Shown one piece after another: positions 1 through 6,928 of a stretch of DNA of 31,126 nucleotides. The notes beneath the pieces were generated by a model. It was not told the origin of the DNA, did no database searches, and saw nothing but the letters and a program-made list of their open reading frames with translations. This stretch comes from Verrucomicrobiota bacterium. GTDB lineage: Bacteria > Verrucomicrobiota > Verrucomicrobiia > Opitutales > Opitutaceae. Both the position numbers and the translations under genes were made by a program. Each line of letters begins with the position of its first letter. The first letter of the stretch is position 1. The DNA is taken from assembly GCA_030832235.1 (NCBI GenBank), contig JAURJO010000479.1, positions 1 through 31,126 on the forward strand, written 5' to 3'.

Positions 1-999
1 GACGTTGCCGCCGAGCCGTCCGACGATGCGCTGGACGATCGAAAGGCCCAGGCCGTGGCCCTCGGCCCGATCACTGCCGATCCGGGAAAACGGCACGAAG
101 AGCGCGCCCTGCAGGTCCGCCGGGATGCCGTCACCGCAATCCTTGACCCAGTACCGCACCACTCCCTCCGCCGTTTTCTCCCGGTAGCCGATGGAAATCT
201 GGGCGGCCGGCCCGCCATACTTCGCGGCGTTGCTCAGGAAGTTCGACCAGACATGGCTGATCCAAGGCCCGTGCGCGACCGCAGGCGGTAATGTGGGCGG
301 CGGCGCCACCTTCGCGCCGTGCTGGCGGAACGCGGCCTCGCAGTTTTCCAGCGCCTCGCGCAGGGGCTCATTCATGTCGACCGCCGCGGACGACACGCTC
401 GCCTTGCGCACGCCGGCGAGCAGCAGCAATTCGTCTATGCTCGTCGAAAGGCGCTCGGCGCTCTTCGCGGCCGACTCGAGGTTGGCCGTGACCTTCGCTT
501 GATCGCCTTGGGCGGAGAAAGACGCCACGAGTTCAAGGCGACCCTTCAGGACCGCCAGTGGTCCCTTGAGGTCGTGAGCCACTGTATGCGCAAAGGAATC
601 CAGTTCATCGAGCAACTCGCGCCGCTCCAAACGCGCCTGCACCGACTGCACCAACTCCTCCCGCGTGAAAGGTTTGGTGATGTAGTCGTCGGCCCCGAGC
701 CCCATTCCCGTACGCACGGACTCGCGCGAGCTATAACCGGAAACCACGATGACCGGAATGCGCCGCAACGAGCGGTCGGCCCGCAGTTCGCGGATCATCT
801 CCAGACCGGATTGCCCCGGCATCTCGATGTCAGAAATGATCAGCTGAGGCTCCCGACGCCGCGCCGCGACGAGCGCGGCCCGCGGTTCCTCGAAGGCGAC
901 CACCGCGAAGCCACTCGACGAGAGGATGTCGACGATCATCTGCCGGATCCCCGGGTTATCCTCCACCACCATGATCTGGGACCGGACGGAGAAGAGCAT
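1..999 (-). CDS. Receiver domain-histidine kinase hybrid (3' end beyond window)
   Basis: The frame is open from an ATG at 999 to the window edge (333 codons, no stop). Residues 8-120 form a CheY-like receiver: acidic pocket Glu13-Asp14, phospho-acceptor Asp57 in Ser-Asp-Ile-Glu-Met-Pro-Gly, Ser87 and Lys109 before Pro-Phe. A short linker leads to a HisKA dimerisation helix with the H-box His142 (Ala-His-Asp-Leu-Lys-Gly-Pro-Leu). A HATPase_c domain follows: N-box (Trp-Ser-Asn-Phe-Leu-Ser-Asn-Ala-Ala-Lys-Tyr), G1 (Asp-Cys-Gly-Asp-Gly-Ile) and G2 (Gly-His-Gly-Leu-Gly-Leu-Ser). There is no membrane segment or PAS/HAMP domain, so it is probably cytosolic and takes its input through the receiver, relaying or gating autophosphorylation. 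An AGGA lies just before the chosen ATG; an internal ATG at codon 10 lacks one. Only a few C-terminal residues are likely missing. The partner and target are unknown. Confidence 0.9.
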   Translation of the reverse strand, partial: MLFSVRSQIMVVEDNPGIRQMIVDILSSSGFAVVAFEEPRAALVAARRREPQLIISDIEMPGQSGLEMIRELRADRSLRRIPVIVVSGYSSRESVRTGMGLGADDYITKPFTREELVQSVQARLERRELLDELDSFAHTVAHDLKGPLAVLKGRLELVASFSAQGDQAKVTANLESAAKSAERLSTSIDELLLLAGVRKASVSSAAVDMNEPLREALENCEAAFRQHGAKVAPPPTLPPAVAHGPWISHVWSNFLSNAAKYGGPAAQISIGYREKTAEGVVRYWVKDCGDGIPADLQGALFVPFSRIGSDRAEGHGLGLSIVQRIVGRLGGNV

Positions 1000-1042
1000 T
1001 TCCTGTAATAACGAGTAAGCGGCAGCCCGCACCGCAACGCGT

Positions 1043-1076
1043 TTTCGCCGCGGGAGAAATTTTTCCACCGGCGAAA
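1043..1076 (-). other. Hairpin in the leader of the kinase gene
   Basis: An 8-bp perfect inverted repeat (TTTCGCCG at 1043-1050, CGGCGAAA at 1069-1076) has an 18-nt loop containing an A/T-rich stretch. It lies between the stop of the membrane-protein gene and the start of the kinase gene. It could be a weak terminator or an mRNA processing site. No long T-run follows on the minus strand. Confidence 0.3.
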
Positions 1077-1085
1077 GATAACACC

Positions 1086-1439
1086 CTAGACTCCCTTTTC
1101 AGGATCTCGCGGAGGCTCAAGCGGGACATCAGGCCGGAAAAGATCCGCGTGCCGCGCGACGAAGCGGAAAACGAGGGTGAACAACACCGTGAGGACCGCC
1201 ACCGTCCCGGCAAGCATACGGCCGCGCCAGAGTCCCGCGAACCAAGCCTGAAACTCGGCCATTGTGACGTTGGCCGTCCCGCCCATCACGCGCAGCTCAT
1301 GCATGTGCTTTTTTTGCATGAGCAGGTTGCCCAGCGGATCAGCCGGATCGGGTGGCGGCCAAACGTAGAGGCAGGCCGCCGTGCCCAGGCCCAGCAGCAG
1401 CAACCCGGCCGAGATCCGATTGATGGTTCGAGAATCCAC
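1086..1439 (-). CDS. Small two-helix inner-membrane protein, unknown function
   Basis: This 117-aa protein starts at a GTG at 1439; no better ATG exists in frame. Two hydrophobic segments are visible, about residues 9-28 (Leu/Gly/Ala-rich) and 75-97 (Leu/Val/Phe-rich). Between them is a polar loop of about 45 residues with a Pro-Pro-Pro-Asp stretch and a Met/His-rich patch (Met-Gln-Lys-Lys-His-Met-His). The tail is charged and Pro-rich. I recognise no family. It sits 86 nt upstream of the kinase gene on the same strand and may be co-transcribed with it, which would allow a sensing or accessory role, but nothing in the sequence shows this. The gene is real on frame length, hydrophobic pattern and lack of overlap with a better candidate. 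Confidence 0.65.
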   Translation of the reverse strand: MDSRTINRISAGLLLLGLGTAACLYVWPPPDPADPLGNLLMQKKHMHELRVMGGTANVTMAEFQAWFAGLWRGRMLAGTVAVLTVLFTLVFRFVARHADLFRPDVPLEPPRDPEKGV

Positions 1440-1506
1440 CGCCCCGGACCGCTACCCGCCGACATCGCAGGATTCAACGGCTTTCCCCTGGCGGCGCCGG
1501 GATAAG

Positions 1507-1704
1507 TCAGGCCGCGGGCGGATCAGCGGGCTTTTCCGGCGGCGAAGCACTCGGGGTCGGCATGAAGCCCAAAGGCTTTTGGGATGCGCGCAAGGGGCGC
1601 AGGCGCGAGCCGAGTTTGCGGAAGGGGGACGCCAGCGCGGAACCCAAGCGTTTACGTTTGGCGACCGGTTTGGCAGCCGCCGAGGAGGAAGGGTTATTGG
1701 CCAT
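1507..1704 (-). CDS. 65-aa basic Ala/Pro/Ser-rich protein, unknown
   Basis: The ATG at 1704 opens a 65-codon frame. The first half is basic (Ala-Lys-Pro-Val-Ala-Lys-Arg-Lys-Arg, then several Arg/Lys around Phe-Arg-Lys-Leu-Gly-Ser-Arg-Leu-Arg). The second half is rich in Pro, Ala and acidic residues (Pro-Thr-Pro-Ser-Ala-Ser-Pro-Pro-Glu-Lys). It has no signal peptide or membrane segment. Composition alone would suit a disordered nucleic-acid-binding or ribosome-associated peptide, but no family is recognised. The frame stays open upstream to about 1995, but that extension overlaps the thiolase gene and is rejected. A GTGGGA sits a few bases before the ATG as a weak ribosome site. Confidence 0.5.
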   Translation of the reverse strand: MANNPSSSAAAKPVAKRKRLGSALASPFRKLGSRLRPLRASQKPLGFMPTPSASPPEKPADPPAA

Positions 1705-1732
1705 GTATCCCACTCTACTGCTCGAATGGCTC

Positions 1733-1753
1733 GCTGGCCATCGGTCGGCCAGC
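1733..1753 (-). terminator. GC hairpin downstream of the thiolase gene
   Basis: A 7-bp perfect stem (GCTGGCC at 1733-1739, GGCCAGC at 1747-1753) with a 7-nt loop lies about 40 nt after the thiolase stop. There is no T-tract on either side, so it is at best a weak terminator or a 3'-end stabiliser of the operon transcript. Confidence 0.3.
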
Positions 1754-1790
1754 CGACGGAGCGGATACTTCGTTCCGGAAACCTGGCGGA

Positions 1791-2954
1791 CTAATCGCGT
1801 TCGATCGCCACCGCTACGCCCATGCCGCCTCCTACACACAGCGCGGCGATTCCGCGGCGAGCACCGCGGTCCTCCAACGTGTGCAACAACGTGACCAGCA
1901 CGCGCGCCCCGCTCGCGCCAAGGGGATGGCCGAGCGCGACGGCGCCGCCGCGAGTGTTCAAGCGCGCCGCATCCAGACCAAGTTGCCGCGCACAACCGAG
2001 CACCTGCGCCGAAAAGGCCTCGTTGATCTCGAGGTGGTCGACCGATTCCAGCGCCCAGCCCGTCTCCGTCAGCAGCCGGCGAATAGCCGCGACCGGCCCC
2101 AAACCCATCGTCGCCGGATCACAGCCGACCTCCACCGCGCCTACGATCCGCGCTCGCGGCTTCAAGCCGTGACGTGCGCGGCTCTCCTCGCTCGCCAAGA
2201 GCACGAGGGCTGCTCCGTCGGCGAGTGTGGACGCGTTGCCGGCGGTTACCGTGCCGTCCCGGCGAAAGACCGGCTGCAGTCGCGCCAACTTCTCCGCTGA
2301 CGTGTCAGCACGCGGCGCCTCGTCGGCTGCCAACTCTCCCTCCGCGCCCGCTATCGGCACGATCTCCCGCGCCAGTTCCGCGCGCGCCGCCACCGCGCGG
2401 CGGTGGCTCTCCAACGCATGGCCGTCCTGCTCCTCGCGGGAAATCCCCAGCACGGAAGCGACGCGCTCCGCCGTCTCCCCCATGGCGAGCCCAAGCACCG
2501 GATCGGAAAGCCCGTCGGCCGCGAGTGCGTCGATCAAGGCGCCATCTCCCAGTTTTTTCCCCCACCGCACATCCGGCGCGTAATGCGGGGCGCGGGTCAT
2601 CGACTCGATACCTCCCGCCAAGGCGAGCTCGCTGGCGCCGGCCGCGAGGCGGTCGGCGGCCAGGAGGACCGCTTTGAGCCCGGAGGCGCAGGCCATGTTC
2701 ACTGTGAAGCCGGTCGTTTCCTCAGGCAGCCCGAGGCGCAGTCCGAGCTGACGCGCCGCGTTCATGCCTCCTCCAGCCGGTAGCATCTGGCCAAGCACGA
2801 TCTGACCAACCGCCGGCCGTAGCCCGTCCGGAACGAGCGTTCGCGCAACCGGCAGAGCCAGTTCCACGGGTGAAAGCGCGCGCAGCGCGCCCCCGAAACG
2901 ACCAATGGCCGTGCGTCGCGCACCGACGATGAAGACGGGCTGGGAGTAGATCAT
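1791..2954 (-). CDS. Acetyl-CoA C-acyltransferase (thiolase)
   Basis: This 387-aa protein matches the usual length of the biosynthetic/degradative thiolase family, which interconverts acetoacetyl-CoA or 3-ketoacyl-CoA plus CoA with two acyl-CoA. All signature elements are present. The nucleophilic Cys89 is in Asn-Met-Ala-Cys-Ala-Ser-Gly. The Asn-Glu-Ala-Phe loop is near 311. His343 is in Gly-His-Pro-Leu-Gly-Ala-Ser-Gly. The second Cys, about 373, is in Cys-Val-Gly-Gly-Gly-Met-Gly. The N-terminus (Pro-Val-Phe-Ile-Val-Gly-Ala-Arg-Arg-Thr) is typical and fixes the ATG. No signal peptide, so cytosolic. It is the last enzyme of the minus-strand operon, 43 nt after the CoA-transferase, and would yield acetyl-CoA at the pathway end. 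Substrate chain length cannot be read from sequence, so no symbol is given. Confidence 0.95.
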   Translation of the reverse strand: MIYSQPVFIVGARRTAIGRFGGALRALSPVELALPVARTLVPDGLRPAVGQIVLGQMLPAGGGMNAARQLGLRLGLPEETTGFTVNMACASGLKAVLLAADRLAAGASELALAGGIESMTRAPHYAPDVRWGKKLGDGALIDALAADGLSDPVLGLAMGETAERVASVLGISREEQDGHALESHRRAVAARAELAREIVPIAGAEGELAADEAPRADTSAEKLARLQPVFRRDGTVTAGNASTLADGAALVLLASEESRARHGLKPRARIVGAVEVGCDPATMGLGPVAAIRRLLTETGWALESVDHLEINEAFSAQVLGCARQLGLDAARLNTRGGAVALGHPLGASGARVLVTLLHTLEDRGARRGIAALCVGGGMGVAVAIERD

Positions 2955-2997
2955 GGACTGGGGTCGGATTGGATGATCGGGGGCCGACGGAATCCGG

Positions 2998-4533
2998 TTA
3001 TTTCACGGGAGCCGCAAAGCAGTCAGAAGGCATCGGCACCGGCGTTCCGCGCAAGGGTCCGAACTCCATGCCCGGCCACAGGTCCCGCGCCGGATCGATG
3101 CCGGGCGCCACCTCGCTCAAACGCAGCCCGTCCGGCCCGAGCGTGAACACCGCGCGTTCCGTCACGTAGAGCACCTGCTGCCCGCGAGCCGCAGCCGAGG
3201 GTCCGTGGAAACACACCTGTTTCACGCGTCGCACAAACTTCGCGATCGCACCTTCGCGCACGATCCGCAGCCGTCCGCCGTCGATTTCGACAGCCAGGCC
3301 GTCGGCCCGGAACGGACAGCAGAACACGAGACGTCGCGCGCTTTGCGCGATGTTGATGAAACCTCCGGCCCCCGCGAAACGATCGCCCAGCAGGCTCACG
3401 TTGACGCTGCCGTCCTCGCCCACTTCCGCGGCGCCCAGCACGGCGACGTCGAGCCCTCCGCCGTCGTAGAAATCGAACTGCGCCGGTTGATCGATGATCG
3501 CCTCCGGCTGGCGGCTGCACCCGAAGCTCAGCCCGCCCGCGGGCAGCCCGCCGGTCGGCCCGCTCTCGACGGTCAGCGTGAACTCGCCGAGCCGCCCGCG
3601 CTCTGCCGCCAGCGCTGCGACCGTCTCGGGAAGGCCGATACCCAAATTTACGACGTCCCCTTTCCTGATCTCCCGCAGCGCCCGCGCGCCGACCACCCGT
3701 CGCTCCGGGATCTGAACCGGCTCCGGTACCGGCACCAATCCGCCTGCCGAAACGAAGTCTGCTTCAAACGCTGTCCCGAACGTCTGCGCGTGCTCGGCGG
3801 CGTCCGCCACCACCACGAAGTCGACCAATAATCCCGGCACCCGCACCGACTTGGGTTCTGCGGCGCCGTCGGTCATACGCTCCACTTGGGCGATGACGAT
3901 TCCCCCTTGATTGTGCGCGGCCTGGGCCATCGGTAGCACTTCACCGATCAAGCCTTCGCGTTCGAACGAGAGATTTCCGCGCCGGTCCGCCGTCGTCGCC
4001 CGGATCAGCGCCACATTCACCGGGAAAGTCCGGTACCGGAGCATCGTTTCGCCGTCGATCTCCACGCGCTCCACGAGCGGCTCCGTGGTGCGGGCATTGA
4101 GTCGGCCACCGCCGTGAAGCGGGTCGACGAAGGTCTCGAGGCCGACGCGCGTGAAAACCCCGGGGCGGCCCGCCGCGATCTCGCGCAGGAGCACGCTGAG
4201 CACGCCTTGGGGCAGATTGTACGCCTCGATCTCACCCGCGAGGGCGAGCTGACCAAGCCGAGGCGCGAGGTTCCAGTGTCCGCCGATCACGCGACGCAAC
4301 AGGCCCGCGTGGGCAAGGTGGTTGAGCCCCCGCGAACCGCGATCTCCCTGCCCGGCCGCATAGACCAACGTAAGGTCGCGCGGCGTGCCGGTTGCGAGGA
4401 AACGCCGCTCCAGCGCGGCCGTCAGCGCCTCGGGATGCCCCGCGCCCACGAATCCGCCCACCGCGACCGTAGCTCCGGTCGGAATGGCTGCGACGGCCTC
4501 GTCGGCCCCGACGACCCGCGCCGCCCTTCTCAT
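2998..4533 (-). CDS. Fused family I acyl-CoA:carboxylate CoA-transferase (YdiF/propionate CoA-transferase type)
   Basis: At 511 aa this is the single-chain fusion of the alpha and beta CoA-transferase domains. The N-terminal half (about 1-270) carries the glycine-rich start Val-Ala-Val-Gly-Gly-Phe-Val-Gly-Ala-Gly-His-Pro. The C-terminal half begins with Asp-Val-Val-Asn-Leu-Gly-Ile-Gly-Leu-Pro. Glu323 in Thr-Val-Glu-Ser-Gly-Pro is the expected nucleophile that carries the glutamyl-CoA intermediate; it aligns with the catalytic Glu near 324-333 known in the family. The enzyme moves CoA from acetyl- or another acyl-CoA onto a short carboxylate such as acetoacetate, propionate or 3-hydroxybutyrate. 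Its ATG overlaps the stop of the upstream dehydrogenase in an ATGA (4530-4533), so translation is likely coupled. Cytosolic. The exact acid is inferred only from the neighbours. Confidence 0.92.
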   Translation of the reverse strand: MRRAARVVGADEAVAAIPTGATVAVGGFVGAGHPEALTAALERRFLATGTPRDLTLVYAAGQGDRGSRGLNHLAHAGLLRRVIGGHWNLAPRLGQLALAGEIEAYNLPQGVLSVLLREIAAGRPGVFTRVGLETFVDPLHGGGRLNARTTEPLVERVEIDGETMLRYRTFPVNVALIRATTADRRGNLSFEREGLIGEVLPMAQAAHNQGGIVIAQVERMTDGAAEPKSVRVPGLLVDFVVVADAAEHAQTFGTAFEADFVSAGGLVPVPEPVQIPERRVVGARALREIRKGDVVNLGIGLPETVAALAAERGRLGEFTLTVESGPTGGLPAGGLSFGCSRQPEAIIDQPAQFDFYDGGGLDVAVLGAAEVGEDGSVNVSLLGDRFAGAGGFINIAQSARRLVFCCPFRADGLAVEIDGGRLRIVREGAIAKFVRRVKQVCFHGPSAAARGQQVLYVTERAVFTLGPDGLRLSEVAPGIDPARDLWPGMEFGPLRGTPVPMPSDCFAAPVK

Positions 4534-5291
4534 CCGCGCCAGCCCCCGTTGACCTCGATCGTCTGCCCCGTGACGTATGAAGCCAGCGGCGAGCAGAGAA
4601 ACAGGGCCACCGCGGCGACCTCATCGGGGCGCCCGAAGCGTCCGAGAGGAACGTTTTGCAGCATCGCGGCGCGTACTTCCTCGGGAATCGTCGCCGCCAT
4701 CGTTGTGTCAATCACTCCCGGCGCGATTGCGTTGGCGCGGACCCCACGACGCGAGGCCTCCCGGCTGATGACGCGCATCATGGCCTGCACGCCGGCCTTC
4801 GCCGCGGCGTAGTTGGCCTGACCGTAGAAACCCTGCAGGGCGGCGATGCTGCCGAGGCTCACGATCGCGCCGCCGTCGCGCATGATCGCCAGGCCACGCT
4901 GGCAGCAGTGAAAGACGCCCGTAAGGTTCACGGCGATCACGTCGTCCCATTCCGCCGCCGACATCTTCGCGACGGTGCGGTCGCGGATGATCGCGGCGTT
5001 GTTCACCAGGAAATCGATCCCGCCGAAGCGCGTCCGCGCGGCCTCCATCATGGCGGAGACCGCGGTGTCGTCGGACACATCGGCCGCGATGACCAGCACG
5101 CTACCCGCCCGCTCCCGCTCCAGCTCGCCGGCGAGCGCGGCGGCGTCGCGCGCGGTGGTTTCAAGACCGGGGTGGTTGAGCACGACGGACGCTCCGGCCC
5201 GGTGAAAAACGCGGGTGACCGTCGCGCCGATGCCTTGGGAGGCGCCGGTGACGAGGGCGACTTTGCCGGTGAGGTTGATGGCGATGCTCAT
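4530..5291 (-). CDS. Short-chain dehydrogenase/reductase, FabG/PhaB-like
   Basis: This 253-aa classical SDR has a Rossmann nucleotide site Thr-Gly-Ala-Ser-Gln-Gly-Ile-Gly (15-22), the Asn-Asn-Ala-Ala motif (97-100), Asn122, Ser148, and Tyr161 with Lys165 (Tyr-x-x-x-Lys), giving the full catalytic tetrad. The stretch Ile-Ile-Arg-Asp-Arg-Thr and the C-terminal Val-Thr-Gly-Gln-Thr-Ile-Glu-Val-Asn-Gly-Gly resemble 3-oxoacyl-ACP and acetoacetyl-CoA reductases. Between transporter and CoA-transferase, it probably interconverts a 3-hydroxy and a 3-keto compound, either as free acids or as CoA esters, with NAD(P)(H). The start ATG at 5291 is two residues before the usual Ile-Asn-Leu-Thr-Gly-Lys beginning. 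Other SDR substrates are possible. Confidence 0.93.
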   Translation of the reverse strand: MSIAINLTGKVALVTGASQGIGATVTRVFHRAGASVVLNHPGLETTARDAAALAGELERERAGSVLVIAADVSDDTAVSAMMEAARTRFGGIDFLVNNAAIIRDRTVAKMSAAEWDDVIAVNLTGVFHCCQRGLAIMRDGGAIVSLGSIAALQGFYGQANYAAAKAGVQAMMRVISREASRRGVRANAIAPGVIDTTMAATIPEEVRAAMLQNVPLGRFGRPDEVAAVALFLCSPLASYVTGQTIEVNGGWRG

Positions 5292-5342
5292 GGTTGGGAG
5301 CGGGGCTGGGGGCGCCTCACCGAAACGCCCGCCGCGGGCGGC

Positions 5343-6014
5343 TCAAGCGTCCTTTTCCCCCGCGGCCGACCCGCCGGCGCGGGCGAGGTCGCTGCGGCTC
5401 GTCTCCGGCACGAGCACCACGGAGACGATCGTGAGCAACGCGAGGACGGCCAGGTAGAGGGCGACGGGCCACGGCGCGCCACCCGACCAGCCGAGCAGGG
5501 AAGCGGCGACGAGCGGAGCGAGTCCGCCGGCGAACGGCGCGGCGAGTTGATACCCGAGGGAGGCACCCGTGTAGCGTGTGCGGGTGCCGAACAACTCCGC
5601 GAACAAGGCGGCCTGCGGACCGTAGAGCGCCGCGTGGCCCAGCAGCCCCGCGATGATCGCAACGGACACCCAGAAAGGATCCCGCGTGCCGAGCAGCGGG
5701 AACAGCACAAAGGCGAAGACGAGCAGGAATACGGTGCCGCCAAGGTAGACCGGACGCCGGCCCACCCGGTCGGAGAGCGCCCCGAACCACGGCACGACGA
5801 CGAGCTGCAGCGCGGAGCCGATCAGCACCGCGTTCAGCATGGTGCCCCGAGCTACACCGAGCTTGGTCGTCGCGTAGCTCAGCACCCAGACGGTGAGGAT
5901 GTAGAAAAATCCGTTCTCGGCGAGACGCGCGCCCATCGCGAGAAACACCTCGCGGCGCTGCGTGCGCCAGACCTCGAGCAGCGGCACGCGCGGGACCTTC
6001 CGCTCGTCCTTCAC
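5343..6014 (-). CDS. Metabolite:H+ symporter (MFS), C-terminal half, out of frame with the N-terminal half
   Basis: This 223-aa frame holds the second half of an MFS permease: about six hydrophobic helices and a second copy of the loop motif (Phe-Gly-Ala-Leu-Ser-Asp-Arg-Val-Gly-Arg-Arg-Pro). It continues the sequence exactly where the upstream half stops: upstream ends Pro-Leu-Phe-Ala-Ala, and this one begins Val-Lys-Asp-Glu-Arg-Lys. The two halves add up to 440 aa, the normal length of the MHS (ProP/KgtP/ShiA) family. The join needs one extra base near 6013. As written, a GTG at 6014-6012 overlaps the upstream TGA in a GTGA, so translation could restart. The options are a one-base sequencing error, a recent frameshift mutation or a genuinely split carrier. 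The frame stays open far upstream (to 6983), but that stretch is antiphase to the N-terminal half. Confidence 0.8.
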   Translation of the reverse strand: MKDERKVPRVPLLEVWRTQRREVFLAMGARLAENGFFYILTVWVLSYATTKLGVARGTMLNAVLIGSALQLVVVPWFGALSDRVGRRPVYLGGTVFLLVFAFVLFPLLGTRDPFWVSVAIIAGLLGHAALYGPQAALFAELFGTRTRYTGASLGYQLAAPFAGGLAPLVAASLLGWSGGAPWPVALYLAVLALLTIVSVVLVPETSRSDLARAGGSAAGEKDA

Positions 6015-6664
6015 GCCGCGAACAGCGGGCTCTCCAGCACGCGGAGGCGGATGAAGAGGCCGAGCAACGTCAGCAATGAACCGAGGAGGAACGGCACCCG
6101 CCAGCCCCACGCCATGAATGCAGTCTCGTCGAGTTTGCTGCACAGGGTGAAGACGCCGTTGGCCAGAAGCAGACCCACGCCGACGCCCGCCTGCACGAGG
6201 CTCACGTGAAATCCGCGCCGCCCGGGCTCGGCGTGTTCCGCCACGAGCAGCACCGCCCCGCCCCACTCGCCGCCGACCGCGATGCCCTGCACGACCCGCA
6301 ACAGCACGAGCAGCGCCGGAGCCCAGAGGCCGATCTGCGCGTAGGTCGGCAGCAACCCAACGAGGCACGTCGCCGCGCCCATCATCACAAGCGTGGCGAC
6401 CAACGTCGACTTGCGACCCAGCCGGTCCCCGAAATGCCCAAAGATGATGCCACCCAGCGGCCGCGCGAAAAACCCCACCGCGTAGCTGGCGAACGACGCG
6501 AGCGTGCCGGTGACGGGGTCGAGCTGCGGGAAGAAAAGCTGGTTGAAGACCAGCGCGGCGGCCGTGCCGTAGAGGAAGAAATCGTACCACTCGATGGCGG
6601 TGCCGAGCATGCTGGAGTACAGCACGCGCCGGAAACCCGCCGGGTCGCGCTCGGTTGGGTTCAT
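6011..6664 (-). CDS. Metabolite:H+ symporter (MFS), N-terminal half, ends at a frameshift
   Basis: This 217-aa frame encodes the first six helices of an MHS-family major facilitator, a proton symporter of the inner membrane for small organic acids or betaines. Diagnostic points are Ile-Glu-Trp-Tyr-Asp-Phe-Phe-Leu-Tyr in helix 1, Gly-His-Phe-Gly-Asp-Arg-Leu-Gly-Arg-Lys in loop 2-3, and Val-Gly-Gly-Glu-Trp-Gly-Gly-Ala in helix 4, all typical of ProP, KgtP and ShiA. It stops at a TGA (6013-6011) at the point where the central loop should continue, and the remainder is in another frame. It is the first gene of the operon and so probably imports the substrate of the downstream enzymes. If the frameshift is real and not bypassed, the carrier is a pseudogene. 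Confidence 0.85.
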   Translation of the reverse strand: MNPTERDPAGFRRVLYSSMLGTAIEWYDFFLYGTAAALVFNQLFFPQLDPVTGTLASFASYAVGFFARPLGGIIFGHFGDRLGRKSTLVATLVMMGAATCLVGLLPTYAQIGLWAPALLVLLRVVQGIAVGGEWGGAVLLVAEHAEPGRRGFHVSLVQAGVGVGLLLANGVFTLCSKLDETAFMAWGWRVPFLLGSLLTLLGLFIRLRVLESPLFAA

Positions 6665-6698
6665 GGGGTCGGGGTCGGAAACCGTGCTCGCGCTGGTG

Positions 6699-6711
6699 AT
6701 TGCGTGGCAAT
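6699..6711. promoter_or_regulatory. Small dyad in the divergent promoter region
   Basis: ATTGC-GTG-GCAAT is a perfect 5-3-5 dyad centred about 40 nt before the transporter start, in the 264-bp gap between the divergently transcribed transporter operon and the BNR gene. Its place suits an operator, but a five-base arm can arise by chance. The rest of the gap (6665-6928) holds GC-rich sequence and a CGGCCG-CCG-CGGCCG stretch (6846-6860) followed by TTTT; no clear -35/-10 pair was seen. Confidence 0.25.
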
Positions 6712-6928
6712 GCCGGATTGGCGCGCCGGCCAGCGCGCAGATGGTCGACGCTGGTCGCGCAACGAAACCAGCTGAGCCGAAACGGTACGACCGTGAAAAC
6801 GGGCTGCCGGAGAATAACGCGCAGTACCGAACGGCCGGCTTGTCGCGGCCGCCGCGGCCGCCTTTTCTCGACTCCGCCTTCCTCGCTTGGACTCCCCCGC
6901 CGCGAGGAGCTCACGCCCCAAACCCTAT

